A stretch of 64,000 nt of DNA from Bradyrhizobium lablabi (GCF_001440475.1 NZ_LLYB01000101.1:64832-128831), one strand, 5' to 3'; shown: positions 16,521 through 25,569, numbered from the stretch's first letter. Notes: generated from the sequence alone by a model not told the origin. Translations and numbers: made by a program.

Positions 16521-16579
16521 GTCTGACGAACGAAATACGGAGCATGCCGATCTACGCACTGGAGCATCATCCGTGGCTT

Positions 16580-16677
16580 CATCCTTCGAGACGCCACGCT
16601 TGGGCGTGGCTCCTCAGGATGAGGTCTGAGACCCTCATGGTGAGGAGCGCGGCGAAGCCGCGCGTCTCGAACCACGA
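16580..16677. repeat. interspersed repeat of Bradyrhizobium type
   Basis: A 98-base element beginning CATCCTTCGAGACG, with a CGCCACGC/GCGTGGC hairpin, then TCCTCAGGATGAGG, CCTCATGGTGAGGAGCGCGG, a CGCGG/CCGCG pair and CGTCTCGAACCA. The layout matches a well-known non-coding dispersed repeat of Bradyrhizobium/Rhodopseudomonas genomes. It separates the oxalate region from the next gene set. Confidence 0.65.
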
Positions 16678-16715
16678 GGCAACGGATACGCGCTATTGAT
16701 CCAACCTACGGATGG

Positions 16716-17576
16716 ATGCAGGTCGCGATGAAGAGAGACGTGATCCGGCGCAAGGCCATCGAGCCGAAATCCCCTGCAGACCAGGACGAGAATGCGCGCG
16801 ACGGCGGCGTGCAGTCCGTCGATCGCGCGCTCTCGATCATCGAGACGCTGGCGGAGGACGACGAAGGCTATCGCCTGAGCGATCTCGCGATCCGCACCGG
16901 GCTCTCGACCTCGACCGTGCATCGGCTGCTGGCGACGCTGGAAAACCGCCGCTTCGTGCAGTTCGACCGCACTGAATCGAAATGGCATGTCGGCGCGCGC
17001 TGCTTCACGGTGGGCGCGACGTTTGCCCGCCGCCGCAATTTTGCGGCGCAGGCGATTCCTTATTTGCGCAAATTGCGCGACCTGACGCGGGAGACCGCCA
17101 ATCTCGCGGTTGTCGACGACGAATTCATCGTCGTGCTGACGCGGATGGAAAGTCGCGAGATCATGCGTTCGCTGACCAAGCTCGGCGGCCGCGTCGCCAT
17201 GGTCGCGTCCGGGGTCGGCAAGGCGGTGCTCGCGACTTATTCCAACGAGGATGTCAGTGCGATCATCCACCATCACGGCATGCCGCGGCTGACCGAAAAG
17301 TCGATCGTGCGGCCGAGCGATCTGTTCAAGGAGCTCGAAAAGATCCGTCGCCAGGGGTTTGCCATCGACGACGAGGAGGCCTGCATGGGCCTGCGCTGCA
17401 TCGCCGCCGTGGTCTACAATGATTGCGCCGAGCCGCTGGCTGCCATTTCCGTCTCCGGCATGACTGGCCGACTGACCGACGAGCGGTTGCCGCAGCTCGG
17501 CCAGACCGTGCGGGAAGTGGCGGAAGAACTGACGGTGGCGTTGGGTGGGGTGATGCCGGCGGCGAAGGCCAGTTGA
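16716..17576 (+). CDS. IclR-family transcriptional regulator
   Basis: A 286-aa regulator with an N-terminal winged HTH (about 33-95; SDLAIRTGLSTSTVHRLLATL) and an IclR effector-binding domain (about 110-280), with MVASGVGKAVLATY and the C-terminal GLRCIAAVVYNDCAEPLAAISVSG block typical of the family. IclR proteins usually control aromatic-acid or small-carboxylate catabolism. ATG codons at 16716 and 16728 are both possible; neither has a strong ribosome-binding site. The gene stands alone, and part of its C-terminal coding sequence is duplicated at 18246-18434. Confidence 0.88.
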   Translation: MQVAMKRDVIRRKAIEPKSPADQDENARDGGVQSVDRALSIIETLAEDDEGYRLSDLAIRTGLSTSTVHRLLATLENRRFVQFDRTESKWHVGARCFTVGATFARRRNFAAQAIPYLRKLRDLTRETANLAVVDDEFIVVLTRMESREIMRSLTKLGGRVAMVASGVGKAVLATYSNEDVSAIIHHHGMPRLTEKSIVRPSDLFKELEKIRRQGFAIDDEEACMGLRCIAAVVYNDCAEPLAAISVSGMTGRLTDERLPQLGQTVREVAEELTVALGGVMPAAKAS

Positions 17577-17743
17577 GCCTTTCACCGCAGGGAGTGCGAC
17601 CACAGTAATCCCACAAGTAATCCATGACTGCCGTATGGCAGGGTGGCGGATTTTCGTGGAAAGCGGCGAATTGGAAGCCGTTGCGCTGACTGTGCACTCA
17701 GATTTGAATCGTCTTCCAACAGCCGACCGTTTACGGTGCGTCT

Positions 17744-18103
17744 ATGTCGCGCCTTGTATTTCTATCGATTGCTATCGTCCTGTCGCTGCTGCCGGTCGTC
17801 GCGCCGGCTGAGCCAGTTCACAAGCGGCCAGCGCCACGCTGGCACGGCTACGGCTTTTTGCCGGGCTATCAGCAGCCACCGAATAACAGCCTTCCAGCCT
17901 ACAAGCAGAGAGCTGCGGTTTCGCGCATGGCGCGGAACAACCGGCGTCCCTGGTATATCGATCCAGTCCCAAGCTATTACGGGTACGATGGCGACTGGCA
18001 CTATTTCGGCCGGCCCGGCTTTTACGGCGGTCGCTACAATGGCGGCAGCTTCGGCCCTTGCTGGACGCGGACGCCGATCGGTCCGATCTGGAATTGCGGC
18101 TGA
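17744..18103 (+). CDS. small secreted Gly/Tyr-rich protein, unknown function
   Basis: A 119-aa protein with a clear signal peptide (MSRLVFLSIAIVLSLLPVVA, cleavage near APA-EPV). The mature part is rich in Pro, Tyr, Gly and Trp and ends GPCWTRTPIGPIWNCG, an ending I associate with secreted hypothetical proteins of Bradyrhizobium. It probably acts in the periplasm or outside the cell. It lies between the intact IclR gene and the duplicated IclR fragment. No enzymatic motif is visible. Confidence 0.65.
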   Translation: MSRLVFLSIAIVLSLLPVVAPAEPVHKRPAPRWHGYGFLPGYQQPPNNSLPAYKQRAAVSRMARNNRRPWYIDPVPSYYGYDGDWHYFGRPGFYGGRYNGGSFGPCWTRTPIGPIWNCG

Positions 18104-18172
18104 TCAAGCTATCGCTTAGAGACCGCGCGCGAGCGCATCCGTTTACCGGCAACGGCGGCTCATAGCGCAAAG

Positions 18173-18207
18173 CCGATCCGCTAGAGTATCCTCCAACGAA
18201 GAAGCGG
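18173..18207 (+). promoter_or_regulatory. promoter-like module, copy A
   Basis: A 35-base segment (CCGATCCGCTAGAGTATCCT, then CCAACGAAGAAGCGG) nearly repeats a segment at 25570-25605. It contains TAGAGT, a plausible -10 box, and lies 38 bases before the ATG of the IclR fragment. The copies differ by a few substitutions and one indel. Confidence 0.45.
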
Positions 18208-18245
18208 GGCCCTTGCCTGCTGGCAAGAAGCGCAAGGAAGAAACC

Positions 18246-18434
18246 ATGGGCCTGCGCTGCATCGCCGCCGTCGTCTATAACGACTGCGCCGAGCCGCTCG
18301 CTGCGATTTCCGTCTCCGGCATGACCAGCCATCTGACCGACGAACGCCTGCCCATGCTCGGGCAGACCGTGTGGGAGGTTGCCGCGAAACTTACGGTGGC
18401 ACTCGGCGTGATGCCGGCGGCAAAAACGGGTTAG
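18246..18434 (+). pseudogene. IclR C-terminal fragment (duplicated), possibly translated
   Basis: Sixty-two codons nearly identical to the C-terminal block of the IclR protein at 16716-17576: MGLRCIAAVVYNDCAEPLAA and the following SVSGMT, with scattered changes further on (SHLTDERLPMLGQTVWEVAA). The HTH and most of the effector domain are absent. It still has a well-spaced AAGGAAG site, an ATG (the internal Met-Gly of the parent) and a promoter-like module upstream. It could therefore be a decayed duplicate or a short expressed peptide. Upstream bases do not continue the IclR reading frame. Confidence 0.6.
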
Positions 18435-18439
18435 CCCTC

Positions 18440-18486
18440 AACTGGCATAGCCAGTTAGCGCAGGTTCGCCATAGCCGGCGGCTATG
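18440..18486. repeat. two tandem hairpins after the IclR fragment
   Basis: AACTGGC-ATA-GCCAGTT (18440-18456) and CATAGCC-GGC-GGCTATG (18470-18486) are perfect 7-bp stems with 3-base loops. Neither has a U-run. They lie between the fragment and the sulfatase gene and could act as a weak terminator or an operator pair. Confidence 0.4.
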
Positions 18487-18597
18487 ACCATCGTGAAGAT
18501 TTGTCGGTACCTCACCTCTGCCTGCTCTGGCACTGTCGCGATAATAGCTGCGTTCAAGACCGAAAAAACGCGCGGCAGCAGTACAGGGAGGTCGGCT

Positions 18598-20040
18598 GTG
18601 AAAGCCCAAAACTTGCTCGTTCTGATGTCCGACGAGCACAACGCCAGCATGATGGGCTGTGCCGGCCATCCGCTCGCCAAGACGCCGAACCTTGATGCGC
18701 TGGCGGCCCGCGGCACGCGCTTCGTGGACGCCTACACGAATTGCCCGATCTGCGTGCCGGCGCGCGCCAGCTTCGCCACCGGCCGCTACATCCACGACAT
18801 CGAATATTGGGACAACTCCATCGCCTATGACGGCAGGGTGCCGAGCTGGGGCCACAGGTTGCAGGCGGCCGGCGTGCGCGTCGAGTCCATCGGCAAGCTG
18901 CACTACAGGCTCGAGGAAGATCCGACCGGCTTCGACAAGCAGCACATCCCGATGCACATCACCGGCGGCGTCGGCATGATCCAGCTCTCGATCCGCAAGC
19001 AATTCCCCGATTTTGTGCCGCCGCCGCGCAGGCGCTCGGCGATCGCCGAAGCGGCAAGCGTCGGCGAGAGCGAGTACACCCAGTATGACCGCCGCGTCGC
19101 CGATATCGCGACGAAGTGGCTTCGCGACGCGGCTTCCTCGCGAACACCCTGGGTGCTGTTCGTCTCCTTCGTGACGCCGCACTATCCCTTGGTCGCGCCT
19201 AAGGAATTCTTCGACCTCTATCCGATCGACCAGATGCCCGATCCGACATTCGGTCCCGGCTCGGGCTATCAGCCGCATCCCTGGCTCGCGGACCTTTTGT
19301 CTGGGGGCGCGCCCCATCCGCAGGACCAGCGCAGGGCGCTTGCTGCGTATCTCGGCCTCGTCAGCTTCATGGACGCACAGGTCGGCCGCGTGCTGGGCGC
19401 GCTCGATGCGGCGGGTCTGCGCGATACCACGCGCATCCTCTACACCTCCGACCACGGCGAAAATGCAGGCAGGCGTGGCTTCTGGGGAAAGTCGAACCAC
19501 TACCAGGAAGCGGTCGCCATCCCCATGATCGTCGCCGGCGAAGGCGTGCCGGCGGGCAAGCTCTCGTCGACACCGACCTCGCTCGTCGATGCCTATCCGA
19601 CGGTGCTCGATGGCGTCGGGCTTTCCGCTGAAGCGGATGACGTTCCCGGCCGCTCGCTGTTCGATCTCGCCAATGGAAGCAATGATCGCGACCGCATCGC
19701 GTTCAGCGAATATCATGCCGCGGGTTCGCCGTCAGCGTCCTACATGCTGCGCAAGGGCCGCTTCAAATACATCTACTATGTTCGGTTCGAGCCTGAACTG
19801 TTCGACCTGGAAAATGATCCGGAGGAAAGTACCAATCTCGCCGCGCGGTCGGAATATACCGAAACGGTCAAGGAACTGGACGCGCAGTTGCGCGCGATCG
19901 TGAACCCCGAGGAAGAAGACCGCCGCGCGAACGAGGCGCAGAAGAAGCTGATCGAAGGGCGGGGTGGTCCAGAGGCCGTGATGGCAAATCTCCCGACAAA
20001 GAAGCTCTTCACGCCTGTGCCGCCAGGCCTGCTTTCCTAG
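18598..20040 (+). CDS. sulfatase family hydrolase
   Basis: A 480-aa type I sulfatase. The maturation motif CVPAR (Cys52-Arg56) is present; its Cys would be converted to formylglycine. The metal-binding SDEHN near the N-terminus and YTSDHGENAG in the C-terminal half are as expected. There is no signal peptide, so it is probably cytoplasmic, like choline-sulfatase-type enzymes. The GTG at 18598 has GGGAGG 6 bases upstream and gives the usual family N-terminus; earlier in-frame starts add an unrelated leader. The substrate (sulfate ester or phosphonate-like) is not determinable. A Bug binding protein and a LysR gene follow on the same strand. Confidence 0.85.
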   Translation: MKAQNLLVLMSDEHNASMMGCAGHPLAKTPNLDALAARGTRFVDAYTNCPICVPARASFATGRYIHDIEYWDNSIAYDGRVPSWGHRLQAAGVRVESIGKLHYRLEEDPTGFDKQHIPMHITGGVGMIQLSIRKQFPDFVPPPRRRSAIAEAASVGESEYTQYDRRVADIATKWLRDAASSRTPWVLFVSFVTPHYPLVAPKEFFDLYPIDQMPDPTFGPGSGYQPHPWLADLLSGGAPHPQDQRRALAAYLGLVSFMDAQVGRVLGALDAAGLRDTTRILYTSDHGENAGRRGFWGKSNHYQEAVAIPMIVAGEGVPAGKLSSTPTSLVDAYPTVLDGVGLSAEADDVPGRSLFDLANGSNDRDRIAFSEYHAAGSPSASYMLRKGRFKYIYYVRFEPELFDLENDPEESTNLAARSEYTETVKELDAQLRAIVNPEEEDRRANEAQKKLIEGRGGPEAVMANLPTKKLFTPVPPGLLS

Positions 20041-20123
20041 CCTTTCGCGCAAGTGGCGTTTCCTGAAGCGTTTTGGCGCAATTCGAGAGGCAGGCTTTCC
20101 TTCCGGCTCCTGAGAGGATTTCC

Positions 20124-21098
20124 ATGAGAATCCGTGCAATCATCGTATGCCTGTTGGTCGCAGCGGCTAAATCCATGACGCCGGCACACGCCGAACAGTG
20201 GCCGACAAAGGCCATCAGATGGATCGTCCCCTATCAGGCAGGATCAGCGCCGGACAGCGTGAGCCGCGTCGTGGCGGAGGCAATGTCCTCGCGACTGGGC
20301 CAACCGATCGTCATCGAAAATCGCGCTGGGGCTTCAGGAAACCTGGGTGCGCAATACGCCGCCCGTTCGCCGGCTGACGGCTACACGTGGGTCTACTCAT
20401 CTTCCGTGATGGCCGGAAACATGAAGCTGTACAAGTCGCCCGGCTACGATGTTCTGAAGGATTTCACGCATATCTCGACGTTCGGTGCTTCGGACTCACT
20501 GCTGGTCGTCAATCCAGCTTCAGGCATCAAATCCGTAGCCGCACTCATCGAGCGAGCCAAGGCAAGCCCAGGAAAGCTGAACTTTGGCTCGAGTGGACTT
20601 GGGACTCCTTCACACCTCGGCGTCACCATGATGATGAGTTCTGCCCACTTCAAGGCAGAGCACGTTCCTTACCGCGGCGCGCATGCGATTGTGACGGCCG
20701 TCCTGGGAAAGGAGATCGACTTCGGCCTTCCGATCCTCAGCGTCGCACTCTCGCAGGTGCAAGCCGGAGACCTTGTGGCGCTCGCCGTGGCCGCCAGGCA
20801 GAGAAACCCTTCTTTGCCCGATGTTCCGACATTGGAAGAAGCGGGCGTGCGGGACGTCGCGCTCGAATCCTTCGGCGGGCTATCTGTCCCAGCCGGAACA
20901 CCAACTGCGATCGTGTCTCGGATACATGAAGTATTGTTAGCCGCGTTGGATGATCCGGCGATCGTGCAGCGCCTGGAAACCATGGGCATGAGCAAGATCA
21001 AAACCGGTACGCCGGAGGCTTATGCCGAGCTGCTGCAAGGCGAAATCGACAAGACTGAGCAAATGATGCGAGCCGCAGGAATCGTCGACCTGCAATAG
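20124..21098 (+). CDS. orphan Bug/TctC-type solute-binding protein
   Basis: A 324-aa periplasmic binding protein with signal peptide MRIRAIIVCLLVAAAKSMTP (cleavage near AHA-EQW). Family blocks WPTKAIRWIVPYQAGSAPDS, ENRAGASGNLGAQYAA, SPADGYTW and HVPYRGAHAIVTAVLG are clear. No TctA or TctB genes lie next to it, so it must share permeases encoded elsewhere or act as a sensor. Position after the sulfatase and before a LysR gene hints at a common substrate. GAGAGGA precedes the ATG by 7 bases. Confidence 0.85.
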   Translation: MRIRAIIVCLLVAAAKSMTPAHAEQWPTKAIRWIVPYQAGSAPDSVSRVVAEAMSSRLGQPIVIENRAGASGNLGAQYAARSPADGYTWVYSSSVMAGNMKLYKSPGYDVLKDFTHISTFGASDSLLVVNPASGIKSVAALIERAKASPGKLNFGSSGLGTPSHLGVTMMMSSAHFKAEHVPYRGAHAIVTAVLGKEIDFGLPILSVALSQVQAGDLVALAVAARQRNPSLPDVPTLEEAGVRDVALESFGGLSVPAGTPTAIVSRIHEVLLAALDDPAIVQRLETMGMSKIKTGTPEAYAELLQGEIDKTEQMMRAAGIVDLQ

Positions 21099-21251
21099 CT
21101 GCGAAAATCCAGGCCGGCGGGCTTCTCGCTGCCTCTGGCCGTGGGGCGTCTCACTGCTGCTGAGCGCGGCGATCGCCATGCCGATCGGGCTCCCGCCGAC
21201 CGCAAATAACGCTGCCTCGTTGCGGCCGGGCGTATCTGCTATGATCGCGCC

Positions 21252-22127
21252 ATGGATTTACGTCATATCGAACAGATCGCCGCGATTTGTCGTGCGGGCA
21301 GCTTCAGCGGGGCTGCAAAGTCGCTCGGTATCGCCCAGCCGACGCTGAGCAAGAGCATCAGTCGCCTCGAAGCGAAGCTTGGAATTCAGCTGTTCGAGCG
21401 AACCAACGCCAGCGCCCGCCCGACGGCCTATGGCCAGTTCGTCGCTGATCATGCCTCGACACTGTTGCAGAACGTAGCGACGCTGGGCCACGAGCTGGAG
21501 CAGATGGCCAAGGGCGAAGCGGGTATGCTGAAGATCGGCGTCGGACCCGCGACCCGGCTGCACCCGCTGCCGAAAGTCATGCAGAAGGCCGCACAGGCGT
21601 TTCCCCGGCTACAGTTCGTCACCCGCTATGCCGGGCCGAATCTGATGATGCGGGCGCTGCGGGCGGGCACTTTCGATCTCGTATTCTGCAATCACCAGCT
21701 TGCGACACCCCAGGATGGCTTGATCCGCGTGAAGGTGTTCGAGGACCGGTACATCGTCGTGGCGCGTCCGGACCATTCGGCGTTGAAGGCCGCGCCGCTG
21801 TCAGCCGCCGAATTCGCGCGCTTGCCGCTGGCGAGCGCCGGCCTGACGCCGGACTTCCGGGCCTGGCTCGGCATCACCGGTGAGACGCAAACGCGGAATC
21901 TCGAGGCCTTCCTGTCTGACGATTATGACCTCATCAAGCAAATGGCCGTTGAGAGCAACCATGTCGCCCGCGGCCCGCGTTTCGTGTTTGCAAAGGAACT
22001 TGAGCGCGGCGATCTGGTCGAACTGGGGCTGGACACGGATTTTCAATACGAGTGCTGGATGTTGACGTCGGGTGCGCGATGGCGCTCACCGATCGTCAAG
22101 GCGATCGCCAGATTTGCCAAGGAGTAG
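21252..22127 (+). CDS. LysR-family transcriptional regulator
   Basis: A 291-aa regulator with an N-terminal HTH (residues 1-60; GSFSGAAKSLGIAQPTLSKS and LEAKLGIQLFERT) and a periplasmic-binding-like effector domain from about residue 90. LysR proteins generally activate adjacent genes in response to a small molecule. It reads in the same direction as the sulfatase and Bug genes, a less usual, non-divergent arrangement, so its target is uncertain. The inducer is unknown. Confidence 0.87.
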   Translation: MDLRHIEQIAAICRAGSFSGAAKSLGIAQPTLSKSISRLEAKLGIQLFERTNASARPTAYGQFVADHASTLLQNVATLGHELEQMAKGEAGMLKIGVGPATRLHPLPKVMQKAAQAFPRLQFVTRYAGPNLMMRALRAGTFDLVFCNHQLATPQDGLIRVKVFEDRYIVVARPDHSALKAAPLSAAEFARLPLASAGLTPDFRAWLGITGETQTRNLEAFLSDDYDLIKQMAVESNHVARGPRFVFAKELERGDLVELGLDTDFQYECWMLTSGARWRSPIVKAIARFAKE

Positions 22128-22281
22128 AGCCGCGAGCATTTGTGCCCCGAACGACATCCGATCTCCGTAGTGGCGGAAAACGCGGCTTGGCGAGAGCCCC
22201 GACATCGGTATATCCATCCATCGCTATCCATGGCGCGGTCTCGAGGGACGATGTCCTCCGCATCAACGATTGGGGTAAGTT

Positions 22282-23049
22282 ATGCCTTCTGAAACCCGCT
22301 CGCCCCGTCTCGCTGTTCTGATCGATGCCGACAATGCTTCGGCAAAGATCGCGGACGGATTATTCGAGGAGATTGCCAAGATCGGCGAGGCGAGCGTCCG
22401 CCGCATCTATGGCGACTTCTCCAATGCAAGGTCCAAGGGCTGGGCCGATATTCTGTCGAAGCACGCCATCATACCCCAGCAGCAGTTCGCCTATACGACT
22501 GGAAAGAATGCCTCCGACATAACCCTGGTCATCGACGCCATGGACCTGCTGCACAGCGGCCGGTTCGACGGATTCTGCCTGGTGTCGTCAGACAGCGATT
22601 TTACCCGGCTTGCCGCCCGCATCCGGGAACACGGCGTGGATGTATTCGGGTTCGGCGAGCAGAAGACGCCGGAAAGCTTCCGGCAGGCCTGCCGAAAGTT
22701 CGTCTATACCGAGAACCTGCGCGGCGGCACGACCAACAGCCAGGACGCGGCTTCACGTGCGCAGCCGCTTCAGCCTCCCGAGGCGGCCGTCCCCATCATC
22801 CAGAAGATCATCACCCAGATGGAAAGCGAGGATGGCTGGGTGACCCTTGGCGAAGTCGGGCGACGGCTTGCCAATTTGGCATCCGATTTCGATCAACGGA
22901 CCTACGGCTTCCGCAACCTAAGCGACTTGGTGCGGAAGACGAACGCTTTCGACATCGATCAGCCCAAGGGCGGGTCCATGCGAATTCGCGTCAAGCCTGC
23001 GGCCGGACCGCCTCCAAGAAAGCGAGCCGGCCGAAAACCTGCGGGGTAA
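22282..23049 (+). CDS. NYN-domain (PIN-like) ribonuclease with OST-HTH/LOTUS domain
   Basis: A 255-aa protein. Residues 8-145 form a LabA/NYN domain with the acidic residues expected for a metal-dependent RNase site (LIDADNAS, ASDITLVIDAMDLL, SSDSDFTRLA). Residues 170-235 look like an OST-HTH (LOTUS) domain, an RNA-binding module (GWVTLGEVGRRL, FRNLSDLVRK). The tail is basic (PPPRKRAGRKPAG). Bacterial NYN-OST-HTH proteins are poorly studied and probably act in RNA processing or decay. It stands alone between unrelated genes. Confidence 0.8.
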   Translation: MPSETRSPRLAVLIDADNASAKIADGLFEEIAKIGEASVRRIYGDFSNARSKGWADILSKHAIIPQQQFAYTTGKNASDITLVIDAMDLLHSGRFDGFCLVSSDSDFTRLAARIREHGVDVFGFGEQKTPESFRQACRKFVYTENLRGGTTNSQDAASRAQPLQPPEAAVPIIQKIITQMESEDGWVTLGEVGRRLANLASDFDQRTYGFRNLSDLVRKTNAFDIDQPKGGSMRIRVKPAAGPPPRKRAGRKPAG

Positions 23050-23107
23050 AGGATCAAAGACTGTCTGAACCTCGACTGTAGCACGCCAGCCAGTGCTCGG
23101 CCGCCGT

Positions 23108-24268
23108 TCAATGGTGTTCGGCTTTCCAGTCGCGCTTGATCTTCTTGGCCAGCGACCATTTGTGGACTTCGGTCGGCCCGTCATAGATTCGGAACGCGCG
23201 GATCTCGCGGAAAGCCTGCTCCACGATCGTCTCGGTCGAGACGCCGGTACCTCCCATCACCTGCACGCAGCGATCGGCGACCCGCATCAGCGCTTCCGAC
23301 ACCGCCACCTTGGCCATCGAACTCTCGGCCGTACCGAGCGAGCCGGTGTCGAGCACGCTTGCGCACCAGTCGATCATCAGTTCCGACTGTTTGAGATCGA
23401 TCAGGTTCTCCGCCAGCATGAAGCCGACGCCTTCGTGATCGACCAGCGGTTTTCCGAACGCGTGGCGTCGGCAGGCGTAGTCGGTGGCGATCTCATTGGC
23501 GCGGATCGCGAGGCCCAGCCAGCGCATGCAGTGCGACAAACGCGCCGGGCTGAGGCGGATTTGCGCGTATTTGAAGCCATCGCCGGCGGCGCCGAGCATC
23601 TGGTCGGCGGAGACGCGAAGGTTCTCGATCTCGATCTCGGCATGCCCGCCCGGCATCGAACTATCGATCGTATCCAGCACGCGCAGCGTGCGAATCGCGG
23701 GATCCGGCAGATCGACCAGGAACATGCACGCGCCGTCGTCCGACTTCGCCATGACGATGCCGACCCGGGCGCCTTCGGCTCCGGTGATGAATTTCTTGCG
23801 TCCGTTGATGACCCAGTGATTGCCGTCGAGCCTGCACGTGGTCTGCATCATCGACGGATCGGAGCCAGCGCCGCCCGCGTCGGCCGGCTCGGTCATGAAA
23901 AACGCCGAACGCGCTCTTCCCGACACCAGCGGCTCCAGAAAGCGCGCCTTCTGCTCGGCGCTTCCGACCTTGCCGAGCAGATACATATTGCCCTCGTCGG
24001 GCGCCATGGTGTTGCAGGCCAGCGGCCCCAATGGGGAGAGACCGGATTTGATCAGGGCTTTTGCGGTCTCGCGCTGCGTGAGATGTGATCCATCGGAGAG
24101 AATGTGCGGCGTCAGGACGCCAGCCTTGCGTGCCTTGGCGCGCAGTTCCTGCACGAGTTCGTCGCTCGGGCCGTGCGGACCCGTCCGCGGATCCTTCTCA
24201 TAGGGGATCACCTCGGTGCGGATGAAAGCCTCGATCTTCGCAGCAATGGTATCGGCTCGATCAGTCAT
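23108..24268 (-). CDS. acyl-CoA dehydrogenase family protein
   Basis: A 386-aa flavoprotein that would introduce a trans-2 double bond into an acyl-CoA. FAD-binding segments (FFMTEPADAGGAGSDPSMMQ, WVINGRKKFITGA) and the C-terminal QVMGGTGVSTETIVEQAFRE with IYDGPTEVHK are typical; the catalytic Glu is not obvious without alignment. The start at 24268 (MTDRAD) was chosen because upstream codons encode an Arg/Pro-rich leader foreign to the family. No other beta-oxidation gene is adjacent, so the substrate is unknown. Confidence 0.85.
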   Translation of the reverse strand: MTDRADTIAAKIEAFIRTEVIPYEKDPRTGPHGPSDELVQELRAKARKAGVLTPHILSDGSHLTQRETAKALIKSGLSPLGPLACNTMAPDEGNMYLLGKVGSAEQKARFLEPLVSGRARSAFFMTEPADAGGAGSDPSMMQTTCRLDGNHWVINGRKKFITGAEGARVGIVMAKSDDGACMFLVDLPDPAIRTLRVLDTIDSSMPGGHAEIEIENLRVSADQMLGAAGDGFKYAQIRLSPARLSHCMRWLGLAIRANEIATDYACRRHAFGKPLVDHEGVGFMLAENLIDLKQSELMIDWCASVLDTGSLGTAESSMAKVAVSEALMRVADRCVQVMGGTGVSTETIVEQAFREIRAFRIYDGPTEVHKWSLAKKIKRDWKAEHH

Positions 24269-24353
24269 GGATGCGGATACTCCGGTCGATCTCCGCCTGG
24301 GCGGGCTTTGGTGTTTCGCTCGAGCGTGCCCGGTCGCGGCGCGCTGAGGGATT

Positions 24354-24377
24354 GCCGTCATCGATTGCGATGACGGC
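24354..24377. promoter_or_regulatory. perfect palindromic hairpin upstream of the acyl-CoA dehydrogenase gene
   Basis: GCCGTCATCG-ATTG-CGATGACGGC is a perfect 10-bp inverted repeat, 86 bases upstream of the acyl-CoA dehydrogenase start in a divergent intergenic region of 286 bases. It may be an operator for either gene. Confidence 0.4.
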
Positions 24378-24554
24378 GTTGGTCATATAGGCGGATGGAT
24401 CGCGCGCGGGCAACAGCCACCGTCGCCGGTAGCGCTCAGGGCAGGGGCATCGACCCCTTCCACCTCCTCACATGGCGGGTATAGTCTGTTCCCGCGGGGC
24501 GCGTCCGGTTGGATTGCATGTCCGCAACACAGCGCAGACTGTGGAGGGAGGATC

Positions 24555-25532
24555 ATGAAATTTCCCCGCCGCACATTCTTGCATCTGGCCGTGGGCGCCG
24601 CCGTGTTGCCTGCCGTGCCCCGCCTTTCGCGGGCGCAAGCCTATCCGTCTCGGCCGGTGCGCATCATTGTAGGCTTTGCCGCAGGCGGGGCTACCGACAT
24701 CCAGGCACGCTTGATGGGGCAATGGCTGTCGGATCGCCTCGGTCAACAATTCATCATTGAGAACCGTTCTGGCGCCAGCGGCAACATCGGAACCGAAGCT
24801 GTCGCCAAGGCGCCGGCGGATGGCTACACGCTGCTGCAAATCGTGACCCCGCATGCGATCAACGCCGCGCTCTACAGCAATCTCAATTTCGACTTCATCC
24901 GGGACATCGCGCCGGTCATCTGCGCCGCGCGGCTGGCCTACGTCGTCGTGGTGCATCCGTCGGTGCCTGCCAGGACGATCCCTGAATTTATCGCATACGC
25001 CAAGGCCAACCCGGGCAAGATCAACTATGGGTCGGCCGGCCCCGGCACCCCGCAAAACATTGCGTGCGAACTCTTTAAGATGATGGCGGACGTGGATCTG
25101 GTCCACGTCCCGTATCGCGGCGGCGCACCTGCGGCTACCGATCTGGTCGCCGGCCATTTGCAGGTGATTTTCAGTCCGGTGTCGGAGTCGATCCAGCATA
25201 TCCAGGCCGGCAAACTGCGTGCCCTGGCGGTAACGACCGCGGCGCGTTTGGACGTGTTGCCGGACGTTCCAACGGTGGCGGAATTCGTGCCTGGTTATGA
25301 GGCCAGTGGCTTTGCGGGCATTGGCGCACCCAGGAACACCCCGGCCGAAATCATCGATATGTTGAACAAGGAGATCAATGCCGGCCTCGCCGACAGCAAG
25401 GTCAGAGCCCGGATCGTCGAACTGGGCGGCACTGTGCTGGGGGGCACGCCTGCGGAATTCGCGACGATTATCTCGGAGGCCACCGAAAAGTGGGCGAAGG
25501 TGATCAAGTTCGCAGGCATCAAGGCTGAATAG
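24555..25532 (+). CDS. orphan Bug/TctC-type solute-binding protein
   Basis: A 325-aa binding protein whose leader (MKFPRRTFLHLAVGAAVLPA) has a twin-arginine-like RRTFL motif, so it may be exported folded. Family blocks YPSRPVRIIVGFAAGGATDI, ENRSGASGNIGTEAVA and HVPYRGGAPAATDLVAG are clear. No permease genes adjoin it. A GGAGGGAGG stretch lies just before the ATG. It is transcribed away from the acyl-CoA dehydrogenase and is followed by a ketopantoate-reductase-like gene. Confidence 0.86.
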   Translation: MKFPRRTFLHLAVGAAVLPAVPRLSRAQAYPSRPVRIIVGFAAGGATDIQARLMGQWLSDRLGQQFIIENRSGASGNIGTEAVAKAPADGYTLLQIVTPHAINAALYSNLNFDFIRDIAPVICAARLAYVVVVHPSVPARTIPEFIAYAKANPGKINYGSAGPGTPQNIACELFKMMADVDLVHVPYRGGAPAATDLVAGHLQVIFSPVSESIQHIQAGKLRALAVTTAARLDVLPDVPTVAEFVPGYEASGFAGIGAPRNTPAEIIDMLNKEINAGLADSKVRARIVELGGTVLGGTPAEFATIISEATEKWAKVIKFAGIKAE

Positions 25533-25569
25533 GGGGATAGCCACTGGTTCGGACGCTTGGCGGGGCCTC

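Noticed and set aside
16540-16580. Possible remnant of a gamma-carbonic-anhydrase start (MPIYALE) just before the interspersed repeat.
   Set aside because: Only seven residues match a common N-terminus before the repeat begins; too short to support a broken gene.
14306-16675. A 789-codon frame on the minus strand opposite the NDP-forming ligase.
   Set aside because: Pure antisense shadow of a high-GC gene; composition is His/Arg/Asp-rich and the plus-strand protein has all expected motifs.
22195-22225. CGGTATATCCATCCATC considered as another oxalate operator.
   Set aside because: The right half-site does not match ATRCCA, and no oxalate gene adjoins it.
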